A stretch of DNA of 64,000 bases from Zopfochytrium polystomum (taxonomy: Eukaryota > Chytridiomycota > Chytridiomycetes > Chytridiales > Chytridiaceae): contig JAIVFJ010000100.1 of the NCBI GenBank assembly GCA_025765615.1, forward strand, positions 1-64,000. Reading direction: 5' to 3'. This document shows, one piece after another, positions 12,004 through 21,179 of this stretch. A program made the position numbers and the translations under genes. A model generated the notes under the pieces. That model worked only from the letters and a program-made list of their open reading frames with translations. It was not told the DNA's origin and did no database searches. Within the stretch, counting starts at the first letter, position 1, and the number at the start of each line of letters is the position of its first letter.

Positions 12004-12569
12004 CATGGACGCAAGTACGCTACCCTCTCTTAAAACCTCACCACTCCACCACCTCACAGCCTCACCACCTCACCACCTCACAAGGTGTCATTTTTTAAAT
12101 CCCCATTTACTCATCAAAACAGGCCGTCACCGCTGGCCGTACTGAACTAGGCCCTTTGGCAAGCTAGATGAGCGAGATGGAGAGATGGCCTTCTGTACAT
12201 GGAGACAGGAGTTAACCACATCACCACGTTCATTTCACTATCTCAGACTGTGGGCAGATAATCATCCTAGGCAGTTGAATGTGAGACATAGAGGAGTGAA
12301 GCATCGCTCATATCCAAGTACCCAAGTGAGCAGTCTAGGAGGAGAGGATTGAACTGTGAACCTGCCTTCCATTGCTACACGTGGCTATATCTTGCCAGCT
12401 TAACGGATGTTTGAAGCGTGTGTGCACTGGATCTCAGTGGAGAGTTGGGTATAGGAACTGAACGGAGTAGAATGCTAGTAGATGCCTGACACGGCTGGCC
12501 GCTCCTAAGAGCGTGTGCCACTCCAGTAGGCTTCCAGGGGATTCGTTATGCAAGTGATCTTGAAAAGGG
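12004..12569 (+). other. Non-coding tail of the orphan island
   Basis: A short CCACCTCA-type tandem at about 12035-12090 is followed by about 450 bp with frequent stops in all frames. Base composition resembles the orphan ORF and not the flanking GC-rich DNA, so it probably belongs to the same insertion. No terminal repeats were found by eye. Confidence 0.4.
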
Positions 12570-12970
12570 ATGGCTGATTGTGGGGACAAGGAAAAAGGAA
12601 GTTTAAACTGTCATTGCAACAAGAAACCCACCTTATGTACTTCGAATGCGCCGATGCCACCCAAGCAGACGAAGCAAGGCTTTAAGCGAGAGCATGGCCA
12701 CTCCTTCACGTCCGTTACTGCTTATAGCGTTTTCAGCGTCGCCGGGGCTTTCGTCCTCGTCCTCGACCTCGTATTCGTCCTCTCGTCACCCTCATCGTCG
12801 CCGTTATCGCCATTGCTGCCGTCGTGATCGACTTCAAAATCTACGGGGGCGGTGTCCTACAAATGATTGCCGGGACAACGGAGACTCTGGCACTGGCGCC
12901 GCTGCTGGTGACGCCAGAGCCGCGGTTTGACAATGCCATGCCGACGTCGTTCCCAGCCCACGCGAAGCCG
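12570..12970 (+). pseudogene. Fragment of a membrane-protein gene (unidentified)
   Basis: GC-rich coding-like DNA. One frame from 12782 to a stop near 12980 gives a hydrophobic segment LVTLIVAVIAIAAVVIDFKIYGGGVLQ followed by a soluble tail; upstream coding-like sequence lies in different frames. The pattern suggests a single-pass membrane protein whose 5' part is broken or split by an unrecognised intron. Transposon sequence begins shortly downstream. No family was recognised. Confidence 0.3.
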
Positions 12971-13673
12971 CCGCCCTGAGCCGCCAAATTCATGCTGGCG
13001 TTGCGCTCGAGCCTTCGTGTTTCAGCAAACAGATGGTTGAGGACTGTGGGCGCTTTTTGTTCACAGATCAGGTTAAGACCGGTTGGTGACGAAGAGTAAA
13101 CTGGCTCCTCACTACTCCCATCGAGAGAGCAAATGGCCGGTGCCAGGGCACGATCTGGTGAAGTTGCAGATGACGAGACCGACTGCAGCGAAATTGGAGT
13201 GGCAATCACAGACAATCTGATCACAACGACGCGGTCGTGATTGATGACAGCTGTGTGATTGCAACCTGACACAAGAAAAATCTACTGATATGATCCCTCC
13301 CAGTGAGGACAGCGAGGTTGCTGAGTGGTCGGCTACTAGATCACAATGACGGACAAGGAGTACAAAAACAGCACAACTCACAAGCTTGAAGCTGGCTACT
13401 TGGAAAGCTACCAAGGGCATCTAGGGACCTATTGAGCAGGTGCACAACTGCATACAAGATGTATGAACACCTGAAGGAGGTCTACGCAATGGTTACTGTG
13501 TCAACGACCATGAATACATTGGAACGACTGTTGTTGACAAAGTACAATGACAGTGGCAACATTCAAGATTTCATTGGTTCAGTCTCAGCACTCATCCAGC
13601 GCCTCAAGGATGCTGGGACACTTGACAGGGACAAGATATATGTCTGTATTCTGCTCATGGCGATGCCCAATAC

Positions 13674-13981
13674 TGTCAGGAACAGGGCAGGACAGGACAA
13701 GGCAGACAAAGCACTGAGAGGAGTGATGATTGTATTGGAAACAATAATTCACTTGAGGGATGGGACAAGTCCCCCATCCTCCTTTTATGCCTTTTGAGAG
13801 TCTTCCTTGTCAAGACTCAAAGAAAGTTCCAGAAAGAGCAATTAGTAATTCAATGACACCAATGATACCAATGACAACAAGACAAGTCAGGAAAGCAAAG
13901 AAGGTTCCAGAAGGTTCCACAAGGTTCCATGAAGGAATGTTCTAGAAGGTTCCAGAGGTTTCCAGAGGGTGATTCATAACA
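13674..13981 (-). repeat. gypsy LTR (3' LTR of the element)
   Basis: 308 bp, starting TGTTATGAATCACC and ending CCTGACA on the coding strand. It shares nearly all its sequence with the other LTR at 17209-17541 but differs by short indels in GGTTCCA-type repeats. Confidence 0.9.
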
Positions 13982-14338
13982 TCATCTCCCCCTTTTAGGG
14001 CTCTTCTGCAACTTGGTGGGGTACCTGGTCTTGAACTTGAGCAGAAGGTCTTGGCAGTGAGTGAGGTTTGACTCAGGTTCCCAGGTGTTGTCAGCATCTG
14101 AGTAACCTTTCCACTTGACAAGGAACTTGAGTGTCCTTCCAAACCACTTGGCATCCAAGATTTGTTCAACCTCAAATTCCTCTTCACCTTCTACCTCAAC
14201 TGGAGGAGGAGGAGGAACAACTCTGCCTGGAATGGAATTGGCCACAAACTTCTCCAAAAGGCTGACATGGAAAACTGGGTGGATCTTCATGGGTCCAGGG
14301 AGACCCAGCTTGAAGGTAACTGGATTGATTTGCTCCAA
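13982..14338 (-). CDS. gypsy integrase C-terminal chromodomain
   Basis: Continuation of integrase in a shifted frame. It has the linker LGLPGPMKIHPVFHVSLLEKF and a chromodomain FEVEQILDAKW, LKFLVKWKGY, NTWEPESNL with the aromatic residues used for methyl-lysine reading. This places the element among chromoviruses, which use the module to direct integration into heterochromatin. The stop lies close to the 3' LTR. Confidence 0.88.
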   Translation of the reverse strand: MEQINPVTFKLGLPGPMKIHPVFHVSLLEKFVANSIPGRVVPPPPPVEVEGEEEFEVEQILDAKWFGRTLKFLVKWKGYSDADNTWEPESNLTHCQDLLLKFKTRYPTKLQKSPKRGR

Positions 14339-14472
14339 GATCTTGAAGTCTTACTTGGGACTTGGCCTTTTGGTCTGCAAGTTCTTCCTCAGAAGCCAAA
14401 CTTGCTGACCCACAGCATGCATGGTCCATTCTGTGAGTGTTGGCAAATCTGGAGGCATCTCTTGGGCTCGCT

Positions 14473-15591
14473 TCAGGGTGGAATCCAGAAGGTACTTATG
14501 ATCTTGAGCTTATGCAAGTGTGAAGCCACAGCAGGAGCTTGGACATTGGATAGGGTCTCTTGTCCCAGAAGATCTCCTCTTAAATTGAAGCCATAGGTTG
14601 CAAAGAAAGGAGATAGCTGGGTGCTTGAGTGGAGGGAATTGTTGAGAGCAAATTCTGCCAGCGGAAGGAGGGTGGGCCAATCATCCTGTTGATAGCTGAC
14701 ATAGCACCTCAAATACTGCTCCAGAGTCTGGTTTGTTCTTTCTGTTTGTCCATCAGTCTGAGGGTGATAAGCGGTTGACAGTTGAGACTTGATTCCAGGG
14801 GCTGCTGTGAGTGCTTTCCAAAATTGAGATCTGAACTGTGGTCCTCTGTCACTGATGATTGACTGAGGCAGCCCATGGAGCCTGAATATGTGCTGCAAAA
14901 ACAGGTCTGCTGTTCCTTGTGCATCTATATTCTCAGTGCAGGGGATGAAATGGGCCAACTTTGTCCTTCTGCAGATGACAACAAGGATAGAGTCAAATCC
15001 ATGGGATGGGGGCAGTTTCACAATGAAGTCCATGGATATTGATGACCAAGGGCTGATGGCAATTGGGAGGGGCTCCAGAAGGCCATAGGGCTTGTGCCTG
15101 CTGGATTTGTTTCTTTGACAGGTTTCACAGCTGCTGACATAGTTCTTGATGTACTTCCTCATGCCTGGCCAGTACAAGTCTCTGGAAACAAGCTCATATG
15201 TCTTGTGCTCTCCTGGGTGTCCAGCTGTTGCTGCATCATGCCTTGTCTTGAGTATCTCAAGTTTTTCCTCTTCTTGGCTGATTTGAATCTTGTGAGGCTC
15301 AGGGTCCTTGGAGATAGCATGGGCCCACACACTCTCAGGAAGCAGTGAAAGGTGTGTCTTGAATGGTGGGGTGAAACCATCACCCCCTTCAGGTGCAAGG
15401 TCTGTCCTTCTGTGCTCATCAGCAGTGGGGCTTGAATTCTTGACTGGGAACTGTGATTCTTGAATCTTTGACCGAGAGTTCTTGTCTTGGCAAAGACTGT
15501 GAGCTGTAGAACTTCGAATCTTGAATGTGGACTGTGAACTGCGGTACTTGAATCTTTGACTGTGGGTTCTGTGAACTAGAGTTTTTCCCAT
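14473..15591 (-). CDS. gypsy integrase
   Basis: Contains the H2C2 zinc-binding region (HPGEHKTYELVSRDLYW and CETCQRNK) and the DDE core: first Asp in SMDFIVKLP, second Asp in SDRGPQFRSQFW, Glu in QTERTNQTLEQYLR after YHPQTDG. The N-terminal 120 residues are low complexity (SQSTFKIRSS-like) and replace the expected RT/RNase H. The frame breaks before the chromodomain at 14338. Catalytic residues are intact. Confidence 0.9.
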   Translation of the reverse strand: MGKTLVHRTHSQRFKYRSSQSTFKIRSSTAHSLCQDKNSRSKIQESQFPVKNSSPTADEHRRTDLAPEGGDGFTPPFKTHLSLLPESVWAHAISKDPEPHKIQISQEEEKLEILKTRHDAATAGHPGEHKTYELVSRDLYWPGMRKYIKNYVSSCETCQRNKSSRHKPYGLLEPLPIAISPWSSISMDFIVKLPPSHGFDSILVVICRRTKLAHFIPCTENIDAQGTADLFLQHIFRLHGLPQSIISDRGPQFRSQFWKALTAAPGIKSQLSTAYHPQTDGQTERTNQTLEQYLRCYVSYQQDDWPTLLPLAEFALNNSLHSSTQLSPFFATYGFNLRGDLLGQETLSNVQAPAVASHLHKLKIISTFWIPP

Positions 15592-15775
15592 GACTGTGAG
15601 CTCTATGAGCTCTACTTGAATCGTGACTGCGAACTGTGAACTGTGGAACTTGAGTCTTAGCTGGGATTTGTGAACTGCAGGGTGACACTGGAGTTGTCTT
15701 TGGTGGTTGACCTTTAATACCTGGCTGTGAACCTTGAATCAAGGACTTGCGAGCATGAGACTTGGAGGCTTCACT
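15592..15775 (-). repeat. Tandem Ser/Gln/Val repeat replacing RT and RNase H
   Basis: The stretch of about 15420-15775 is built of diverged units of roughly 20-25 bp (TGTGAACTG, TTGAATC and similar) that translate to PQFTVHIQDSKF / SSQNPQSKIQVPQ-like peptides in two frames. It occupies the position where RT and RNase H should lie. Confidence 0.65.
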
Positions 15776-16329
15776 TTAGTTTTGGGTGACTGTTCCGATT
15801 GGTGGAGGTTGGACTTGACCAGTGACCCAATCAATGGCAGGGTTCAGGGCTTGCAGCCATGGTAATCCCAGGATGACAGAGAATGTGGGTGAACCAAGAT
15901 CCAATACTTCCAGGTTGACCATGGATGGTGGAAAGTCTTGGATGTGGAGTTTTAGCTTTGTTTCATGGCTGATTTCCTTGAACAGAGCATGATTGGCAAG
16001 TGGACCTTGAGGGGTGTGGATTTCTTGATGGTGGGAATGGCACAAGACTTGACAAGGGTGGCATCAATGATGTTGCAGGATGATCCAGAGTCGATAAGGG
16101 CCTTGGTTGTGATGGTTGACTTGGGTGAGAGTTGAATCTTGACATCCATGGTGAGTTGGTGGGGCTTGGAATCTGAGGTGTTTGTGGTGCTGGTGGTGGT
16201 GATGAAACAGGGGCAGCTTGGAGGAGGGTCCAGGGAATTGCCCCTCAGTGAGCCTGGACCTGGGAGTTTGGGTGCTTCTTCCTTGGGCAGTCCTTGACTG
16301 TGTGTTCCTTGGAGCCACAGTAGAAACAC
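15776..16329 (-). CDS. gypsy retropepsin-like protease, one frame shift
   Basis: The active-site motif ALIDSGSSCNIIDA is in one frame (15952-16329). In the next frame come PLANHALFKEISHETKLKLHI and DLGSPTFSVILGLPWLQALNPAIDW, the flap and the conserved ILGLPWL segment after the protease. It follows gag directly. The frame change near 16030 suggests damage. Confidence 0.8.
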
Positions 16330-17168
16330 AGTCCCTGCTGGGCCCTCCTTGTTTTCTCCTCTTGGCTCAGAGGACCCTTAGGAAGTGTCTCAACTGCATC
16401 CACTTGAATGGGTTCAGGAACTGTAAGAGCTTGAGGGACTGGGGTAGGTCTTGATGCAATTCCTACTTGTCTTTGCTTCAGCCTCTTGGAGTAGAGTCTG
16501 TTGTCAATCTTGATGGCAAGGAGAATGTACCCTTCCAAGGTCTCAGGGATGTGCAGCGACTGGGAAAGCATGTCTTGGATAGACTCATGGAGACCATCAT
16601 GGTACAGCTCCATCAGAGCTGCATCATTGTATCCAGAGTCTCTGGCAAGTTGCTTGAATTGGTTGGTGTAGGCCACACAAGATTGCTTTCCTTGCTTGAT
16701 ATACTTGAGCTTGGATCTTGCTGTCCAAGATGCGTAGGGGTCACCAAAGGTAGCCTCCAGCCCCTCCCAGAGCTCTTGCAGGGTGGTGGGTGCGCTTGGG
16801 AGAGATCTGTACCATGATTGGGCTTGACCAGACAGGAGGGTGCTTGTGAAAAGAACCTTGACTTGCTCACTGGGAAATCTTGAAGGTTGGAGAAGGATGA
16901 CATTCTCCACAGTGGCCATAAAGTTCTTGAGGTCTTTGGCCAGCCCAGTGAACTTGTCAAGGCTGGGAACCTTGGGCTCTCCTGCTTGTTTGGCTTGGGG
17001 CAGGGTAAGAGCTTGATGTTCTTGTTGGTGAAGTTGTTGTTGAAGCTGGTGTTGCTGGTGAAGGACTTGTTCTTGAGGTTGGTGTGTCTGCCTTGAAAGG
17101 GCTTGGAATTGGTCCATCAAGGCTTGGAAGGCAGTTGCATCACGGAAGGTGTTTTTTGGGTCAGACAT
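16245..17168 (-). CDS. gypsy Gag with CCHC zinc knuckle
   Basis: 307 residues. A Gln-rich coiled N-terminus (about 20-60) is followed by the capsid-type region (PSLDKFTGLAKDLKNFMATVE, AQSWYRSLP, LEATFGDPYASWTA, SYNQFKQLARDSGYND-like) and the terminal knuckle CFYCGSKEHTVKDC. The start ATG is about 40 bp inside the 5' LTR. The reading frame is intact. Confidence 0.9.
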   Translation of the reverse strand: MSDPKNTFRDATAFQALMDQFQALSRQTHQPQEQVLHQQHQLQQQLHQQEHQALTLPQAKQAGEPKVPSLDKFTGLAKDLKNFMATVENVILLQPSRFPSEQVKVLFTSTLLSGQAQSWYRSLPSAPTTLQELWEGLEATFGDPYASWTARSKLKYIKQGKQSCVAYTNQFKQLARDSGYNDAALMELYHDGLHESIQDMLSQSLHIPETLEGYILLAIKIDNRLYSKRLKQRQVGIASRPTPVPQALTVPEPIQVDAVETLPKGPLSQEEKTRRAQQGLCFYCGSKEHTVKDCPRKKHPNSQVQAH

Positions 17169-17208
17169 GATGGCAGGGAGTAGAAGGAGAGGGTGAAGTG
17201 AATTATGA

Positions 17209-17541
17209 TGTCAGGAACATGGCAGGACAGGACAAGGCAGACAAGGAACTGAGAGGAGTGACGATTGTATTGGAAACAATAATTCACTTGATGGATGGGA
17301 CAGGTCCCCCATCCCCTTTTATACCTTTTGAGAGTGTCCTTGTCAAGACTCAAAGAAAGTTCCAGAAAGAGCAATTAGTAATACAATGATACCAATGATA
17401 CCAATGACTACAAGACAAGTAAGGAAAGCAAAGAAGGTTCCAGAAAGTTCCACAAGGTTCCATGATCCAGAGGTTTCCACAAGGTTCCACGAAGGAATGT
17501 TCCAGAAGGTTCCAGAGGTTTCCAGAGGGTGATTCATAACA
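17209..17541 (-). repeat. gypsy LTR (5' LTR of the element)
   Basis: 333 bp, with the same termini as the LTR at 13674-13981. It contains a TTCCAGA/GGTTCCA-rich block that is slightly longer here. Differences between the two LTRs show the insertion is not brand new. Confidence 0.9.
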
Positions 17542-17852
17542 AATACGCCTGGATGGCAGAATGTGGTAGGAACACTATGTGCACTTAATGCAACGAAGTT
17601 GACGCGCTGCAAGGTTGAGAGCAAGCTCTATGACCATGCTCAGCGGATCAAGGCAGAAAGTCCTGGAGCTGCATCAAAGAAAGAGTTGACAAAATCCACC
17701 GCTCTCACTGCATCCAAAGCAGACAAGAAGAAGCAGACTTGCTTAAATTGCGGCAAGCCTGGGCACCTGCACAAGGACTGCTGGGCAAAAGGCGGCAGTG
17801 CAGCAGGAAAAGGACCAAAGCAAGGTGATGAACCACAAAAGCTAAGAGCGAA

Positions 17853-18251
17853 GTGAACGCATCAGACACAAGCTTTGCTTTCACAGTGAAGTCGAGAGGG
17901 CCAAGCGAAGATGTTTGGTACCATGACAGCGATGCATCATACCACCTCACAAACGACCCCTGTTTCTTTGTTCCAGGCACCTACAAGGAAATGTCAGTCG
18001 AGGTTACTATTGGAGACAGAAAACCACTCAAGATTGTTGCTGAGGGGAATGTTGTGTTTGGCTCAACAATTTTGTCTGGAAAAATGGTTGAAGTCACACT
18101 GTGGGGAGTACAATACTGCCCCAACATCACAGCCAATCTAGTTTCCCACACACCTTTCACCCTTGCTGGCCTTGAGTTGCATGGAAAGGGGGAGCGCATT
18201 GCCTATCAGACAAAGAATGCTAACCCTGAATGCTACTTTCAAGCTGTGTGA
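17853..18251 (+). pseudogene. copia protease region
   Basis: Reads DVWYHDSDASYHLTNDPCFF, matching the copia layout W-x-x-DSGAS-x-H with the active-site Gly changed to Asp (DSD). This is followed by VTIGDRKPLKIVAEGNV and GVQYCPNITANLVSH. The altered catalytic triplet and the stop at 18251 indicate a dead copy. Confidence 0.75.
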
Positions 18252-18598
18252 TGTGGGCAGGCTGGAGCACTATATTGGTATCCGTGTGCAACAGGACTGA
18301 GAGAAGGGGGAGATTCGATTGAGCAACTCATTGAATTTCCACAAGCTCCTGACCAGATTTGGGATGGAGGATGCCATGGCTATCTCCACCACAATGGTGC
18401 CAGGGCATGTTCTGGAGAAGTGCAGTGAAGAGCCATGAACAGAGAAGCCCATGCAAGAATTGGTGGGCTGTTTGAATTTCCCAGCAGTTTGGACTCAACC
18501 AGACTTATCGTTGCTGTTGGACTGTTGGGTCAAGTTATGGCCAATGCAACAGACAAACACTGGGAGGCAGGTCTAGACATGCTACACTACGTAAAGGG
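18252..18598 (+). pseudogene. copia RT C-terminal fragment
   Basis: Frame-broken stretch with copia RT/connection features: LEHYIGIRVQQD, LLTRFGMEDAMAISTTMVPGH, a degraded LVGCLNF segment, TRLIVAVGLLGQVMAN and HWEAGLDMLHYVKG. Two internal stops are seen. The upstream RT (including the YVDD box) and the integrase are absent, so the copia had a large internal deletion before or after the nested insertions. Confidence 0.75.
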
Positions 18599-20426
18599 TG
18601 TGAACAGTCTACTCTGAGTAAGTGAGTGGAAGGAGTGTATGAGATTCCTAATCTCATGGGCCATTGAGCTATTGAGGTCTCTTTAAAAAAGTTCTTCCTT
18701 GACTAGTTCATTGGTTTTACCTTTACGTATAGTGGCCCCCCCATCAATCACAAACAACCACTCTATTCCTATGTTTGAATACTTATTCTTACTTTCAAAA
18801 GTAACTCAGTGCTGATGCCCTGCATCAAAAAGAGCATCTGGTGTTCCTTGTGCTGAATGGGCCTAAGCACAAGGCGCACACCCTTTATTTCTTCTTATTT
18901 TTACTCATTTTCTCTTATTTTCCCTTTTTCCCACCTTTCAAGCCTCTGTCCCTGCACTGATGTGGCCTCCCAGCCCTCAATTTCAGCCCAGCTCAAATAT
19001 GAGGCAGGAGAGACACTGGGTGGAGGGGGGTGTGGCTGAAAGATGATTCATTCTTACAAATTGTTCTTTTCTTTCATTTTCTCCTTTTTACTATCTTTTG
19101 TCTTTTTCTTCTTTTTCTTCCTCCTTCTTTCTTTCTCTCTCTGATCCCCATAAATACTGCCCCTTTCCCCCCTTCTTCTCTTCAATAATAACTCTCAACT
19201 CAAAACAATCAATAAGACTCCCCCTTGGGCAGCCCCTGTTTGACTAGTTGCGTCCCTCATATCTCCTTTCAGGGTGTTGTAAGGTGAGTGCCTCCCCAAA
19301 AGACCATGTGTGTGGTGGATAGGAGACCTTCCCTGGCAAAGTGCAGAGTGGGCCAAGCAGGGAAGACAGAGTCCTCTTTTGGTGTAGGAGATCCCCCTGG
19401 CAAGTGCAGAGTAGGCCAAGCAGGGTGGATTAGAAGTCCTCTTTGGCCAGAGCCCCCAGACCAAGCAAGTAGAGGTAACATTCCCCCAGGCAAGTGCAGA
19501 GTAGGCCAAGCTGTGTGAGTGCCCCCTCCCCAAAGCAAGAGTGTGTGAAGACCAAGTTGGGTTGGGTCTACTGAGATGAGAACTTAGAGAGGCTAGTGCA
19601 GAGTGGGCCAAGCTTTCTTTGTTACTTACAGTAATCTGCCATTGCACCCCTCTTTTGAGCACAACTTCACCATCAGGTTCTTCCCTCTTCAAGTCAAGCC
19701 TGTCTCATCTTCCACATCAAGTTGGTATGTCGGATACCATCCCATCCTGTACGGGTGCTCCAGGGCTTAACCCTGTCATCTCATGCCTATGGCACCCATG
19801 ATTCATTCATGTGGAGACTGTCTCTGTATGTTTGTCCATGGCTGTTATGGCACTCATGAGTCAGCTATGACTCGTGACAGTTATTGATTGGTATATCTGT
19901 GCTTTCAAAGCATACATAGAGTAGTATTAACACCAACACCAGGGTACTGGCCCTTAGAACCAGGAGTTCCCCATCATTGATGACTTGTCCTTTCCCCACA
20001 TATCCACTAGACTATGGGATGAGCCTTCAGAGATGTAGAGGATCTCATACGTGAACGAAGTGGAGATGTGTGTTTGTGGGTGGTCCTTCTCCCCAACTTG
20101 GAGAGAAAGAGAAAAACTCTGTTATGAATTATTGAAACATGATGATGATATACACGCTGTAATAGTTGCTAGGCAAGCGTGACCGGCACAGGGTAAAAAC
20201 CTCTCCTATATTATCTGCTTGAGCAGAGGAGGAGGAAAACTGTTGACACCAGGTTTCTGTTCCACTTAATTCTCAGAGTATTTGTCATCAGCGCAAGCAA
20301 GCGCCCAGGTCTGCATTGGTGGTGGCTTGCTCTCCCATGGGCAACATGAGAATGATAACTGACAGTCACAATAGGTTCAGGTCCGTCTTGTACCTCTTGC
20401 TGCTAACCAGTCAGTTCTGCCTAACA
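18599..20426. mobile_element. TG...CA insertion with 5-bp target duplication (long solo LTR or non-autonomous LTR element)
   Basis: 1,828 bp starting TGTGAACAG and ending GCCTAACA, flanked by AAGGG at 18594-18598 and 20427-20431. Excision with one AAGGG joins copia RT VKG to GTADVPLLF, the expected continuation. No ORF above background. It contains a TATA-like CATAAATACTGCCCC near 19150 and tandem copies of a GTGCAGAG-GGCCAAGC motif. Ends and target-site length fit LTR retroelements; no internal repeat pair was found, so a long solo LTR is the simplest reading. Confidence 0.75.
19330..19615. repeat. Four spaced copies of a 23-bp motif
   Basis: GGCAAGTGCAGAGTAGGCCA-AGC occurs near 19335, 19399, 19490 and 19589 with one to three differences and spacings of 64-99 bp. 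All are in the same direction inside the TG...CA element. They may be regulatory repeats of an LTR. Confidence 0.7.
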
Positions 20427-20431
20427 AAGGG

Positions 20432-20936
20432 AACTGCTGATGTGCCACTTTTGTTTTAACGGGGCGGCAAGATGGAACTTGTGGGATACTCTGATTCCGA
20501 CTTCGCCTCAGACAAAGTGTCTGCAAAGTCTGTCTATGGATTTGTATTCTTCCTCAAAAACTGTGCTATTAGGTGGAGGAGCAAATGTGCAGGCTCAACA
20601 TCAACTACAGTGGCAGAATTGGAGGGCCTCTTGGTGGCCACAAAGGAAGCGATTTGGTTGCGTGGACTGTTGGGGGAGATTGGTCTCCCTGATTCAGGGC
20701 CAACCACTATCTACAAAGACAACACCTCGGTCATCAAACCGGTGACGGGGGACCAGAACCTCAAGCGTACCAAACACAAAACAGTGAAGGTTGAATTTGT
20801 GTGCAAAAAATCCAGCATGAGAAAGTCATCTCTGTTGAGCACAAGCCAACAACAAGATGGTTGCAGACATTTTCACCAAGTCGCTGATACCCTCTGTGTT
20901 GAGGAAATATGCAGAAGCATTGGGACTTTGATTTAG
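20432..20936 (+). pseudogene. copia RNase H domain
   Basis: Reads LVGYSDSDFASDKVSAKSVYGFVFFLKN, then WRSKCAGSTSTTVAELEGLLVATKEAIWLRGLLGEIG, the typical copia RNase H with Asp and Glu catalytic positions. The tail KHKTVKVEFVCKK corresponds to the usual KHIDVRYHFVRE segment and is followed by a frame-shifted ADIFTKSL-like end. No start codon of its own. Confidence 0.85.
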
Positions 20937-21179
20937 TGGGGAAAAGGGTGTCACACGTGAGGGGGAGTGTGGGAGTCTTCTGTCGTTCTTGAAAGAACAC
21001 CTTGTCAGGAAAAAAACCAATAAAAGAAAAACCAAGCCGCGCAACACACAACACACAGAAACGATCTCGTGGGCTGGTGGCCGCTGTCGCCTACGACATG
21101 TTTTGGATTGTGGCTGGTGCGGGGGAGGGGAGGACGTGGCCTTCCCCTTTTTGTGAATTTGTCTGGCGATAAAGACATA

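Larger units (their letters stand above)
13674..17541 (-). mobile_element. Ty3/gypsy chromovirus, complete ends, RT/RNase H missing
   Basis: 3,868 bp bounded by two similar LTRs and flanked by a 5-bp duplication AATAC (13669-13673 and 17542-17546). Coding is on the minus strand in the order gag, protease, gap, integrase, chromodomain. No RT or RNase H motif is present between protease and integrase. A polypurine tract AAAAGGGGGAGATGA lies directly inside the 3' LTR. Integration into the copia gag dates it as younger than the copia element. Confidence 0.92.
13432..17856 (+). pseudogene. copia gag with CCHC knuckle, split by gypsy insertion
   Basis: The left piece (13432-13673) reads AYKMYEHLKEVYAMV, TMNTLERLLLTKYND and FIGSVSALIQRLKDAG, typical of the copia gag polypeptide family. 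The right piece from 17547 continues in frame once the gypsy element is removed (AMPNT then PGWQNVVGTLCALN) and ends with the zinc knuckle CLNCGKPGHLHKDC and a Lys-rich tail. The upstream end of the gag is not clear. Confidence 0.8.
13112..20990 (+). mobile_element. Decayed Ty1/copia retrotransposon, host of two nested insertions
   Basis: Plus-strand copia remnant. It has a gag segment (13432-13673, resuming at 17547), a CCHC knuckle, a protease-like segment (17853-18251), an RT C-terminal segment (18252-18598) and an RNase H segment (20432-20936). It is split by a gypsy element at 13674-17541 and a TG...CA element at 18599-20426; removing each with one target-site copy restores continuous copia coding sequence. 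Most of integrase and RT is missing. A polypurine tract (GTGAGGGGGAG) near 20958 precedes a TGTGGGAG sequence that may start a short or truncated 3' LTR. No matching 5' LTR was found. Confidence 0.85.

Noticed and set aside
19195..19692. Minus-strand ORF with repeated AWPTLHL-type peptides
   Set aside because: Translation of the 23-bp tandem motif in the TG...CA element. Repeats in frame arise by chance and there is no start context or homologue.
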